Of a stretch of DNA of 6,699 bases, positions 1 through 6,465 are shown piece after piece. The stretch lies in the NCBI GenBank assembly GCA_900541865.1, contig UQLO01000063.1, positions 1 through 6,699 of the forward strand. The letters run 5' to 3'. This DNA is from an uncultured Porphyromonadaceae bacterium. Its GTDB lineage: Bacteria; Bacteroidota; Bacteroidia; Bacteroidales; Muribaculaceae. Under the pieces are notes generated by a model, which worked only from the letters and a program-made list of their open reading frames with translations, did no database searches and was not told the DNA's origin. Made by a program: the position numbers and the translations under genes. Within the stretch, counting starts at the first letter, position 1, and each line of letters starts with the position of its first letter.

Positions 1-125
1 ATACGTGACTTTCCTGAACTACAAGCGGGCTATCTGACCCGTCCAACCGAGGTGCCCTTAACTTAATGACATTACCCTACAGGGTCGCTAATTTTCAAGA
101 GTATTGCGCGGCACCCCCCCCGACT
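1..125. other. Left flank downstream of rnfA; no identifiable gene
   Basis: This stretch lies beyond the rnfA stop and looks less GC-rich than the operon. Plus-strand frame 1 is open from the window edge to a TAA at 64-66 (about 21 codons, ending in residues EVPLT). Frame 2 is open to a TGA at 35-37. Either could be the tail of a convergent gene that begins outside the window, but neither is recognisable. A small inverted repeat, ACCCT-AC-AGGGT, sits at 74-85, and a run of eight C lies at 114-121 just past the rnfA stop. I see no convincing terminator for the rnf operon: no GC-rich stem is followed by a T-tract on the minus strand. Confidence 0.3.
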
Positions 126-707
126 TCAGCCGATTTTTATGCCGGCGAAGCCCATGAAGGCCATGGCGAGGATGCCGGCGGTGACCAAGGCGATGGGCAC
201 ACCGCGCATGCTGCGCGGCACGTCGCTGAGCTCGAGCTGCATGCGGATTGCGCTGAAGAGAATCAGGGCCAGGGCGAAGCCGGCTGCGGTGGCCACGGCG
301 TAGACCACGGAGTGCACCAGCCCATAGCCGCGTTGCGTCACCAGGATGGCCACGCCCAGCACGGCGCAGTTGGTAGTAATCAGCGGGAGGTAGACGCCTA
401 ATGCTGCGTAGAGCGCCGGCGCCGTTTTCTTCATTATTATTTCCAGCATCTGAACCAGGATGGCGATGACGAGGATGAAGGCTATGGTCTGCACATAGCC
501 TATGCCAAGCGGCTCAAGCACATAACTCTGAAGCAGCCATGTGGCCGAGGTGGCCACGCACATCACGAAGGCCACAGCCATCCCCATGCCGTAGGCGCTG
601 CTGAGGTTCTTGCTCACGCCGATGAAGGGGCATATGCCCAGAAACTGCGCGAAGACTATGTTGTTGGCCAGTACGGCGGTGAATATTATTGCAAGATATT
701 CAATCAT
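126..707 (-). CDS. rnfA: Rnf electron transport complex subunit RnfA
   Basis: RnfA is an integral membrane subunit of the ferredoxin:NAD+ oxidoreductase. It pairs with its paralogue RnfE in inverted topology, and the two hold a [2Fe-2S] cluster within the membrane. The 193-residue product is of normal family length and hydrophobic throughout, with about six membrane segments. Family motifs are visible: NNIVFAQFLGICPF at residues 15-28, with cluster ligand Cys26, and TTNCAVLG at 111-118, with ligand Cys114. The frame is open farther upstream to 938, but that extension is arginine-rich and lies over rnfE. The ATG at 707 gives the standard N-terminus (MIEYLAIIFTAVLANN) and an ATGA overlap with the rnfE stop. 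It is the last gene of the operon. Confidence 0.96.
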   Translation of the reverse strand: MIEYLAIIFTAVLANNIVFAQFLGICPFIGVSKNLSSAYGMGMAVAFVMCVATSATWLLQSYVLEPLGIGYVQTIAFILVIAILVQMLEIIMKKTAPALYAALGVYLPLITTNCAVLGVAILVTQRGYGLVHSVVYAVATAAGFALALILFSAIRMQLELSDVPRSMRGVPIALVTAGILAMAFMGFAGIKIG

Positions 708-1291
708 TTGGCACTTGTGAGGCGGTTGAACAATGCTATCATGAAACCCAGCACGATGAAAGCTCCCGGGGCGAGTACGAAGGCCAGAGCGCCGAAGTCG
801 GCGGCGTAGATGCGGCAACCGAAGACCGTTCCGGTCCCGAGCAGCTCGCGGACGCAGCCCAGCAGAGTCAGCGCGCAGGCGAAGCCTATGCCGACTCCGA
901 TGCCGTCGGCGATGGCCGGCACGACGCTGTTTTTGCACGCAAAGGCCTCTGCGCGGCCCAGCAGGATGCAGTTGACCACAATCAGCGGGATGAAAAGACC
1001 CAGCGCGGCGTAGAGCGACGGCACAAAGGCCTCCATAAGCATCTGAAGCACAGTGACGAACGATGCTATCACAACTATAAAGGCCGGAATGCGCACTTGG
1101 TCAGGGATGGACTTTCGCAGCAGCGAGATGGCGGCGTTGGAGCATATAAGCACGAATAGAGTTGCCAGCCCCATGCTCAGGCCGGTAAGCGCCGTGGCCG
1201 TTGTGCCCAGGGTGGGACACATTCCCAGAATGAGCACGAAGGTGGGATTGCGGCGCACGGCGCCGTCGAGGATTATGCGGAGGGTATTCAT
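704..1291 (-). CDS. rnfE: Rnf electron transport complex subunit RnfE
   Basis: RnfE is the integral membrane partner of RnfA and a relative of NqrD. The 195-residue protein starts MNTLRIILDGAVRRNP, followed by the LGMCPTLGTT motif at residues 22-31 with Cys25. VNCILLGRAEAFA at 106-118 supplies Cys108. These two cysteines are the expected ligands, with two from RnfA, of the intramembrane [2Fe-2S] cluster. About six hydrophobic segments are present and the length is slightly below the usual 200-230. The start codon overlaps the rnfG stop (ATGA, 1288-1291) and its own stop overlaps the rnfA start (ATGA, 704-707), which suggests coupled translation. Extra cysteines at 50, 119, 139, 146 and 159 have no assigned role. 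Confidence 0.96.
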   Translation of the reverse strand: MNTLRIILDGAVRRNPTFVLILGMCPTLGTTATALTGLSMGLATLFVLICSNAAISLLRKSIPDQVRIPAFIVVIASFVTVLQMLMEAFVPSLYAALGLFIPLIVVNCILLGRAEAFACKNSVVPAIADGIGVGIGFACALTLLGCVRELLGTGTVFGCRIYAADFGALAFVLAPGAFIVLGFMIALFNRLTSAK

Positions 1292-1833
1292 TGACGAGCG
1301 AAAGCTGCTGCGCGGGCGCGGTCGAGGGCTTCGAGGAAAGCTCGCGAGGTTATGGTGGCGCCGGTGATGGCGTCGACGCTGCCGCCGTCTTTGCTGACCT
1401 TTAGCGGCCCGGTGGTGCCAAGCACGTTGTGGGTCGTTCCGTCGGCGCAGAACCAGGTCGCCATATTGGCACCCAGGCCGGGCGTTTCGCTATGGCTCAA
1501 CACGTTGTAGCCCCGGAGGCTGCCGTCGGCATTGAAGCCGAAGAGCACCGTGATACGACCGGCGAAACCGGCGTCGGAGAATGACTCCACGGCAACCCCC
1601 ACGCTCTGGCCATTGCCGTCGGTGGCGCGGTAGACGGTCAGCCCGTCGGCGGTTTGGGCGCTTTCTACGCCCCGGAATGCGGGTAGCACACTTGCGAGGG
1701 CCTCGCGCTTCTGGCGGTCGAGAGCGGCGGCCGCACGGGGCTCGCTGAACATTTTCACTGAGCCGAGTATGGCGGCTGATACGGCTGTCATAATGGTGAG
1801 CGACAGCACCATTGTCTTCATTGTCGATTTCAT
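1288..1833 (-). CDS. rnfG: Rnf electron transport complex subunit RnfG (covalent FMN protein)
   Basis: RnfG is anchored by one N-terminal helix (about residues 6-28), with a domain outside the cytoplasm carrying covalently bound FMN. The FMN_bind signature is present: HSETPGLG at residues 114-121 and DAITGATITS at 154-163. Thr160, the last residue of TGAT, is the expected phosphoester-linked flavin site, which needs the ApbE flavin transferase (not in this window). The protein is 181 residues, toward the short end for RnfG, but both signature motifs are intact, so it does not look truncated. The ATG at 1833 was chosen because it overlaps the rnfD stop as ATGA; Met5 (1821) is a less likely alternative. 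Confidence 0.95.
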   Translation of the reverse strand: MKSTMKTMVLSLTIMTAVSAAILGSVKMFSEPRAAAALDRQKREALASVLPAFRGVESAQTADGLTVYRATDGNGQSVGVAVESFSDAGFAGRITVLFGFNADGSLRGYNVLSHSETPGLGANMATWFCADGTTHNVLGTTGPLKVSKDGGSVDAITGATITSRAFLEALDRARAAAFARQ

Positions 1834-2783
1834 TGGGCAGGCTGGGGTTCGGGAGAGTATCTTTTGGGTTTTATGTATTTGTTAATCAGCGGGGTGGCAC
1901 CATTCATCACAAGAATTGCGAACGACACCCCTTCGGGATAAGCGCCCCATCGGCGGATGCACACGGTGATTGCGCCGATGAGCAGGCCGTAGAGCACGCA
2001 TCCGCGGCGCGTCATGGGCGAAGTGGTGTAGTCGGTGGCCATAAAGACAGCGCCAAGGAGCAGACCGCCGGAAAGGATGTCGACTATCGGCGGGAAGCCC
2101 GCAATAAGGTCGACGGCGACAACACCGACCACGATGGCCAGCGGAATATCAATGCGTATTATTCTGAATACCAGCAGGTAGATGAGGCCGGCAAGAATGG
2201 CGATGGCGCTTACTTCGCCCATCGAGCCGCCCATGCAACCCATGGCCATCGGAAGCAGCTGAAGCGACTCGGGGTCGACCTGGCCGCTGTGGAGCAGTCC
2301 GAGCACGGTGGCGCCGGTAGCTCCGTCGATGCCGCTGCCTTCGGCAAGAGGCACAGGCCAGGTGGTCATGGCAACGGGGAAGGAGATCAGCAGGAACACG
2401 CGGCCTACCAGCGCCGGATTGAAGATGTTGCACCCCAGGCCGCCAAAGGCCATTTTGGCGATGCCGACGGCTACGAAGGCACCGGCGGCGGCCATCCACA
2501 GCGGTATGCCGGCCGGGAGGTTGAGGGCCAGCAAAACGCCGGTGACTGCCGCCGAGCAGTCGGCCACGGTGGCGGGTCGGCGAAGCATCCAGCGCGTTAT
2601 GGCCCACTCGGTGAGTATACCGACGGCTGTGCACACCCCCAGCACGGCCAGAGCGGGCAGCCGGAAGAAGTAGACCGCGCATGCCACCGACGGAAGGAGC
2701 GCAATGAGCACGTGGAGCATCGTGGTCTGCACCGTCTCGGAGGTGTGTATGTGCGGCGAAGGGGAAGATGTGTATGTGGTCAT
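1830..2783 (-). CDS. rnfD: Rnf electron transport complex subunit RnfD (membrane FMN protein)
   Basis: RnfD is a polytopic membrane subunit related to NqrB. It carries a covalent FMN and lies on the electron path across the membrane. The 317-residue product shows the family landmarks: GGLGCNIFNPALVGRVF at residues 114-130, the flavin-attachment region GATGATVLG at 154-162 with Thr159 as likely acceptor, TDYTTSP at 250-256, and EGVSFAILVMNGATPLINKY at 284-303. There are about eight to ten hydrophobic segments. The frame extends upstream to an ATG at 2870, but those 29 residues fall over the rnfC end. The ATG at 2783 forms an ATGA overlap with the rnfC stop and gives the usual short cytoplasmic N-terminus. 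The residues after the acceptor Thr are Val-Leu rather than the Pro-Leu I expect in RnfD. Confidence 0.95.
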   Translation of the reverse strand: MTTYTSSPSPHIHTSETVQTTMLHVLIALLPSVACAVYFFRLPALAVLGVCTAVGILTEWAITRWMLRRPATVADCSAAVTGVLLALNLPAGIPLWMAAAGAFVAVGIAKMAFGGLGCNIFNPALVGRVFLLISFPVAMTTWPVPLAEGSGIDGATGATVLGLLHSGQVDPESLQLLPMAMGCMGGSMGEVSAIAILAGLIYLLVFRIIRIDIPLAIVVGVVAVDLIAGFPPIVDILSGGLLLGAVFMATDYTTSPMTRRGCVLYGLLIGAITVCIRRWGAYPEGVSFAILVMNGATPLINKYIKPKRYSPEPQPAQ

Positions 2784-4111
2784 GTGGTTTTGCGGGTTCT
2801 TTGTTTGGCAAGGCGGATAAAGTCGAGTAGCGGTCGCCCCGAGGGGCAGGTGTAGCTGCACGAACCGCACTCTATGCAGTCGGCCACGGCGGCGCTGCGA
2901 GCGTCCTCCCAGCGGTGAAGACGTCCATAAGTGGCGAGCAGATAAGGCTCAAGGCCCATCGGGCAGGCTTGAACGCAGCGGCCGCAGCGCATGCAGGCCT
3001 GCACTGCCGGGCGGTGAGTGCCGCTTAGCACCGTTATTCCCGAAGTTCCCTTCGTAACCGGAGCATCCATGTTGAGCACGGTGCGGCCCATCATCGGTCC
3101 TCCCAGAATGATGCGGGGCTCGGAGGGCATGGTGAAGGGCAATTGCGACAAGGGAGTGCCCACGGCGACAATGTAGTTGCGCCTCTCGGCGGCGGGGAGA
3201 TCGCCCGAAACGGTGACGATGCGCTCCGTAAGGGCCACGCCGCCGTCGACGGCCTGCCAGACGGCGAAGGCGGTGGCCACATTGTGGACTACGGCGCCGA
3301 CGTCGGCCGGAAGGGCGCCGGAGGGCACCCGACGGCCCGTCACGGCCTGCACGAGCTGTTTCTCGCCGCCCTGAGGATAGCGGGTGCGCAGAAGCACTAC
3401 GCTGACGGCATCGTTGCCGGCGGTGGCTTCGCGCATGGCTTGCGCCGCCTCGGGTTTGTTGTCCTCAATTGCGATTACGGCCCGGGCTATGTCTGCGCCT
3501 TTCATCATAATCTCCACGCCCTCGGCCACTCGTGCGGGATAGGTGCGCATCAGGGCGTCGTCGCACATCAGGTAGGGCTCGCACTCGCAGCCGTTTATTA
3601 TAAGGAGCGAAGGATGTCGGCGCCCCGGCTGGAGTTTGACGTGCGAGGGGAAAGTTGCGCCTCCGAGGCCGACTATACCGGAGTCGGCGATGCATCGCCG
3701 GATGGTCTCGGCGTCGGTGCGTTCGCTCAGGGTTCGGTCGGCCTGTCCGGGCACAAGACCCTCCCAGTAGTCGCGGCGGGCGGCACTGTCGGAGTCATGC
3801 TCTTGTTCGCTTGCGCTGACTGTGATGGCCGGTGCCGTTCGGCCATCGGCCATCACGGCGTCGCCCACGGCAATGACAGTGCCGGATATGGGAGTATGCA
3901 CGCCGGCCGACACAAAGACGGGGTGGTCGGCCACGAGCTGGCCGCGGCTCACTCGGTCGCCTTTGGCGACTACCGGTTGTGCCGGCGCTCCGATGTGCTG
4001 CCGCAGAGGGAGCACGGCAACGCGGGGCAGTTCAAGCAGCGTCGGGTGTGGGTCGGCTTCCTTGTGGGGTGCCGGGTGGATGCCCCCTATGGTGAAGGTC
4101 TTCTTAAACAT
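2780..4111 (-). CDS. rnfC: Rnf electron transport complex subunit RnfC (NADH-binding, 2x[4Fe-4S])
   Basis: RnfC is the peripheral cytoplasmic subunit where NAD+ is reduced (or NADH oxidised). It is related to NuoF/Nqo1 of complex I and is thought to hold a non-covalent FMN. The 443-residue protein begins with the typical MFKKTFTIGGIHP. It has a biotinyl-lipoyl-like N-terminal domain (about 30-100, including TPISGTV), the nucleotide/FMN domain with GLGGATFPSHVKL at 148-160, CECEP at 175-179 and YPQGGEKQL at 245-253, then an SLBB-like domain. Two ferredoxin-type [4Fe-4S] motifs follow, with Cys 373/376/379/383 and Cys 412/415/418/422. It lacks the long alanine/lysine-rich C-terminal tail of many gammaproteobacterial RnfC proteins. 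Its start overlaps the end of rnfB by 8 bases, and its stop overlaps the rnfD start by 4. Confidence 0.97.
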   Translation of the reverse strand: MFKKTFTIGGIHPAPHKEADPHPTLLELPRVAVLPLRQHIGAPAQPVVAKGDRVSRGQLVADHPVFVSAGVHTPISGTVIAVGDAVMADGRTAPAITVSASEQEHDSDSAARRDYWEGLVPGQADRTLSERTDAETIRRCIADSGIVGLGGATFPSHVKLQPGRRHPSLLIINGCECEPYLMCDDALMRTYPARVAEGVEIMMKGADIARAVIAIEDNKPEAAQAMREATAGNDAVSVVLLRTRYPQGGEKQLVQAVTGRRVPSGALPADVGAVVHNVATAFAVWQAVDGGVALTERIVTVSGDLPAAERRNYIVAVGTPLSQLPFTMPSEPRIILGGPMMGRTVLNMDAPVTKGTSGITVLSGTHRPAVQACMRCGRCVQACPMGLEPYLLATYGRLHRWEDARSAAVADCIECGSCSYTCPSGRPLLDFIRLAKQRTRKTT

Positions 4112-4919
4112 TTTGCCGGATGGTGGATTTTATGGCTGCTGTCGGGCAGACCGGGATGCACTTTCCGCACGCCCGGCACACCTCGGGGTTGATATAACTC
4201 AGATTGTCGGCCACGGAGATTGCCTCGAACGGGCACACCTTGACGCACTTTGAGCAGCCTATGCAGGCCGCCGAGCACGCCTTGCGCGCCACGGCCCCGC
4301 GATCGTGGCTCGAGCAGGCAACCCACACCCGGCGCTCGGCGGCAGGGCGCAGCTCAAGCACATGTCGCGGACATTCGGCCACGCACTTTCCGCAACCTGT
4401 GCACTTGGCCGGGTCGACGGCGGCCAGCCGCGTTGCCGGGTCTATTCGCAGGGCATCGAAGGGGCACACAGCAACGCAATCGCCGCAGCCCAGGCAGCCG
4501 TAGGAGCAGCCCGTGGTGCCGATGCCGGTGGCGTCCATGATGGCGCAGCTCGATGCGCCGTCGTACATATAAATAGTAGGCCGCACGGAGCAGTCGCCGG
4601 CGCATTTCAGCACGGCGGTGAGCCGCTGCTGCGAGGCGGCGTCGCACCCGAGTATGCCGGCGATGATTTCGAGAGTGCCGTCGGGCGAACCCGGGCAATG
4701 CAGCCCCTCCAGATTGCCGCGGCGAACACACTCGCAGGCAAAGGCGTGGCAGCCGCTTAGCCCGCAGCCGCCGCAGTTGGCGCCGGCAAGATGGCTTTCT
4801 ATTTGGGCCACACGCGGGTCTTCCTCCACAGCGAAGCGTCGCGAGGTCAGCCGAAGCACCACAGCACCGAGCAGGCCGATGGCGCCAAGCACCACGATGG
4901 TGTAAAGTATTGTCAGCAT
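4104..4919 (-). CDS. rnfB: Rnf electron transport complex subunit RnfB (multi-cluster ferredoxin-like)
   Basis: RnfB is the electron entry subunit that accepts electrons from reduced ferredoxin. The 271-residue protein has one N-terminal membrane helix (about 3-23). Next comes the RnfB-specific Fe-S domain (ANCGGCGLSGC, with Cys49, 52, 57 and 75). A conserved linker has Cys106, 110, 125 and 138. Four ferredoxin-type motifs follow, at Cys142/145/148/152, 173/176/179/183, 219/222/225/229 and 248/251/254/258. This is the long form known from clostridia and Bacteroidetes, not the ~190-residue proteobacterial form with two C-terminal clusters. Cys145 is unusual, since this position is usually not cysteine in the GCLGxGxC motif. 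A purine-rich AAAAGGG precedes the ATG, and rseC ends 7 bases upstream. Confidence 0.97.
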   Translation of the reverse strand: MLTILYTIVVLGAIGLLGAVVLRLTSRRFAVEEDPRVAQIESHLAGANCGGCGLSGCHAFACECVRRGNLEGLHCPGSPDGTLEIIAGILGCDAASQQRLTAVLKCAGDCSVRPTIYMYDGASSCAIMDATGIGTTGCSYGCLGCGDCVAVCPFDALRIDPATRLAAVDPAKCTGCGKCVAECPRHVLELRPAAERRVWVACSSHDRGAVARKACSAACIGCSKCVKVCPFEAISVADNLSYINPEVCRACGKCIPVCPTAAIKSTIRQNV

Positions 4920-4926
4920 GCCCTTT

Positions 4927-5355
4927 TCAGCTATTTACAAGTTGCCATATTTTAGCCCGGCGGACGGCCGCGCGCACTACGGCGAAGGCCAGCGCGCAGA
5001 ACGCCGCGCCTCCTCCGAGGGATGCCAACTCGCTGCCTCCGGCAAGGCTGATGCCTACCATGCCGCCTACCAAGGCCGCAAGCGGCGCCCCGAAGAGCAA
5101 CGACACTGATTTGCCAACAGAAACGGCGCAACTGAGCCTAACCTCAGCCCCCGGAGCGGGCGCAATCCGCCCATCGGCAAGCTGCACCGGCACCTCCATA
5201 GTGGCCGAAGCACCGGCGTTGCCGCAGTTTGCCGACAGCGTGCAGCCCGCGCAGCCCGAGGACGGTGCCGGAGCTATGCTTACCCATAGCCGCCGCCCCT
5301 TGATGCGCACGACGCGCCCGCAATGCATGTGTTCGATTTCTTTCTCTCTGCCCAT
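4927..5355 (-). CDS. rseC: RseC/MucC family membrane protein (SoxR-reducing system component)
   Basis: The protein is 142 residues from the chosen start. A small N-terminal domain carries a cysteine cluster, GCAGCTLSANCG at residues 34-45 (Cys35, 38, 44), followed by two hydrophobic segments (about 83-103 and 110-130) and a basic C-terminus. This is the RseC/MucC architecture. In E. coli rseC lies with rpoE, and RseC also takes part with the Rsx (Rnf) proteins in reducing SoxR. In Bacteroidetes a homologue commonly leads the rnf operon, as here, so a role in Rnf assembly, maturation or redox sensing is inferred. The ATG at 5355 gives the family-like start MGREKEIEHMHCGRVV. Alternatives are 5406, which would translate across the candidate promoter, and 5328 (Met10), which would leave a longer leader. 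Confidence 0.87.
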   Translation of the reverse strand: MGREKEIEHMHCGRVVRIKGRRLWVSIAPAPSSGCAGCTLSANCGNAGASATMEVPVQLADGRIAPAPGAEVRLSCAVSVGKSVSLLFGAPLAALVGGMVGISLAGGSELASLGGGAAFCALAFAVVRAAVRRAKIWQLVNS

Positions 5356-5361
5356 GACTTG

Positions 5362-5400
5362 AATTTTACGCAAAATTACGGAAATTTTTCCGTAATAAAA
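5362..5400 (-). promoter_or_regulatory. Candidate rseC-rnf operon promoter with embedded inverted repeats
   Basis: On the minus strand TAATTTTG (5378 down to 5371) matches the Bacteroidetes -7 consensus TAnnTTTG exactly. The matching upstream element is weak: TTTT at 5400-5397, about 18 bases away, instead of TTTG. A perfect 9-base inverted repeat, TTACGGAAA/TTTCCGTAA with a 2-base spacer, occupies 5376-5395. It fills the spacer and touches the -7 box. A second, smaller one, AATTTT-ACGC-AAAATT, covers 5362-5377. This placement is typical of an operator where a repressor would block polymerase. Transcription would start near 5365, about 10 bases before the ATG at 5355 or about 37 before the ATG at 5328. 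Promoter function is inferred from motif and position. Confidence 0.5.
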
Positions 5401-5515
5401 CCTCACGTCCCGATTTTTTTTGAAAAAGATGCAATTAATTTGTGCTCAAAAGCCAACCGAGGCGAGAGTTAACGCGTTGTTAGTGATAAATTAACTTTAT
5501 TTGAGGCTTGCACCC
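5401..5515. other. AT-rich divergent intergenic spacer between the rnf and rpoD promoters
   Basis: I find no gene here. The stretch contains a T8 run (5414-5421), the 8-base palindrome AACGCGTT (5471-5478), and a spaced pair GTTAA (5468-5472) and TTAAC (5491-5495). None matches a regulator site I recognise. It separates the candidate rnf promoter (minus strand) from the candidate rpoD promoter (plus strand), leaving room for regulators of either unit. Confidence 0.4.
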
Positions 5516-5546
5516 ATTGTCATGTCGGAAATTATTATTAATTTTG
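5516..5546 (+). promoter_or_regulatory. Candidate rpoD promoter (Bacteroidetes -33/-7 type)
   Basis: TAATTTTG at 5539-5546 is an exact match to TAnnTTTG, and TTG at 5517-5519 lies 19 bases upstream, the preferred spacing for the Bacteroidetes primary sigma factor. Transcription would begin around 5550-5553, leaving a leader of about 30 bases before the rpoD ATG at 5584. That leader has no clear Shine-Dalgarno sequence, which is common in this phylum. If correct, rpoD is transcribed from a promoter of the type its own product recognises. Confidence 0.6.
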
Positions 5547-5583
5547 CAAGCTAAAAGCACCCAACACGGCATAACTGAACGCA

Positions 5584-6444
5584 ATGAGACAACTAAAGAT
5601 TACAAAGTCAATAACAAACCGCGAAAGCGCCTCGCTCGACAAATATCTTCAGGAAATCGGTCGCGAAGAGCTTATCTCGGTAGAGGAGGAAGTAGAACTT
5701 GCCCAGCGGATTCGCCAAGGCGACCAGAGAGCCCTCGACAAACTCACGCGTGCCAATCTCCGCTTTGTGGTTTCCGTTGCAAAGCAGTACCAGAACCAGG
5801 GTCTTTCGCTGCCCGACCTCATCAACGAAGGCAACCTCGGTCTGATTAAGGCTGCAAATAAATTCGACGAAACCCGCGGATTCAAATTCATCTCCTACGC
5901 CGTGTGGTGGATTCGCCAGTCCATCCTCCAGGCTCTCGCCGAGCAGAGCCGCATAGTGCGTCTGCCCCTCAACCAGGTAGGTTCCCTCAACAAAATCGGC
6001 AAAGCACTCAGCAAATTCGAGCAGGAAAACGAACGCCGACCCTCGCCCGAAGAACTCGCCGAGCGTCTCGATGTTCCCGTCGAGAAAATCGCCGATACAC
6101 TCAAGGTGTCGGGACGCCATATCTCTGTCGACGCTCCTTTCGTGGAAGGCGAAGACAACAGCCTGCTCGACGTGCTCACCAACGACGACAGCCCCATGGC
6201 CGACGCCGCCCTCACCCAGGAGTCGCTCAGCAACGAAGTGGAGCGCGCACTCCGCCAGCTCCACGACCGCGAGCGCGAAATCCTCAAGATGTTCTTCGGC
6301 ATCGGCTGCCAGGAAATGACCCTCGAGGAAATCGGCGCCAAGTTCGACCTCACCCGTGAGCGAGTACGCCAGATCAAGGAGAAGGCAATCCGCCGCCTCA
6401 AAGGCCAGAAGAGCCGCCTCCTGCAGAGCTACCTCGGCCAGTAA
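5584..6444 (+). CDS. rpoD: RNA polymerase primary sigma factor RpoD (Bacteroidetes type, sigma-70 family)
   Basis: This is the housekeeping sigma factor that directs RNA polymerase to promoters. The 286-residue product lacks region 1.1, as Bacteroidetes primary sigma factors do, and begins MRQLKITKSI. Region 1.2 covers about residues 17-54 (SLDKYLQEIGREELISVEEE). Region 2 covers 56-126, with the core-binding DLINEGNLGLIKA at 78-90 and the promoter-melting and -7-reading segment FISYAVWWIRQSI at 102-114. Region 3 is about 128-205. Region 4 (about 210-275) ends in a helix-turn-helix, LEEIGAKFDLTRERVRQIKEKA at 247-268, which contacts the -33 element. All regions are intact. It is transcribed divergently from the rnf operon, with its own candidate promoter and terminator, so it appears monocistronic. 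Confidence 0.97.
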   Translation: MRQLKITKSITNRESASLDKYLQEIGREELISVEEEVELAQRIRQGDQRALDKLTRANLRFVVSVAKQYQNQGLSLPDLINEGNLGLIKAANKFDETRGFKFISYAVWWIRQSILQALAEQSRIVRLPLNQVGSLNKIGKALSKFEQENERRPSPEELAERLDVPVEKIADTLKVSGRHISVDAPFVEGEDNSLLDVLTNDDSPMADAALTQESLSNEVERALRQLHDREREILKMFFGIGCQEMTLEEIGAKFDLTRERVRQIKEKAIRRLKGQKSRLLQSYLGQ

Positions 6445-6465
6445 AAATCATCTCCCCAAAACCCA

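Noticed and set aside
708..938. N-terminal extension of the rnfA frame to an upstream ATG at 938
   Set aside because: The extra 77 residues are arginine-rich and overlap rnfE. The ATG at 707 gives the family N-terminus and an ATGA junction.
1812..2855. Long plus-strand open frame (347 codons) opposite rnfD
   Set aside because: It is an antisense shadow of a GC-rich gene. The translation is rich in His/Gly/Arg with no domain, while the minus strand encodes an unmistakable RnfD.
2784..2870. N-terminal extension of the rnfD frame to an ATG at 2870
   Set aside because: It lies entirely over the rnfC end and adds residues not expected in RnfD. The ATG at 2783 gives the ATGA overlap.
3143..4192. 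Long plus-strand open frame (349 codons) opposite rnfC
   Set aside because: It lies antisense to rnfC, whose motifs are all intact. Its composition is that of a reverse-strand shadow and it has no recognisable features.
5376..5395. The palindrome read as an intrinsic terminator
   Set aside because: The stem has only three G-C pairs per arm and no T-tract follows on either strand. It also lies upstream of both genes rather than after one.
5356..5406. Longer rseC start at 5406
   Set aside because: It would place the coding sequence across the candidate promoter and inverted repeat. The RseC-like N-terminus begins at 5355.
5608..6264. Minus-strand open frame (218 codons) opposite rpoD
   Set aside because: It is complementary to highly conserved sigma-factor codons and has no promoter or family signal of its own.
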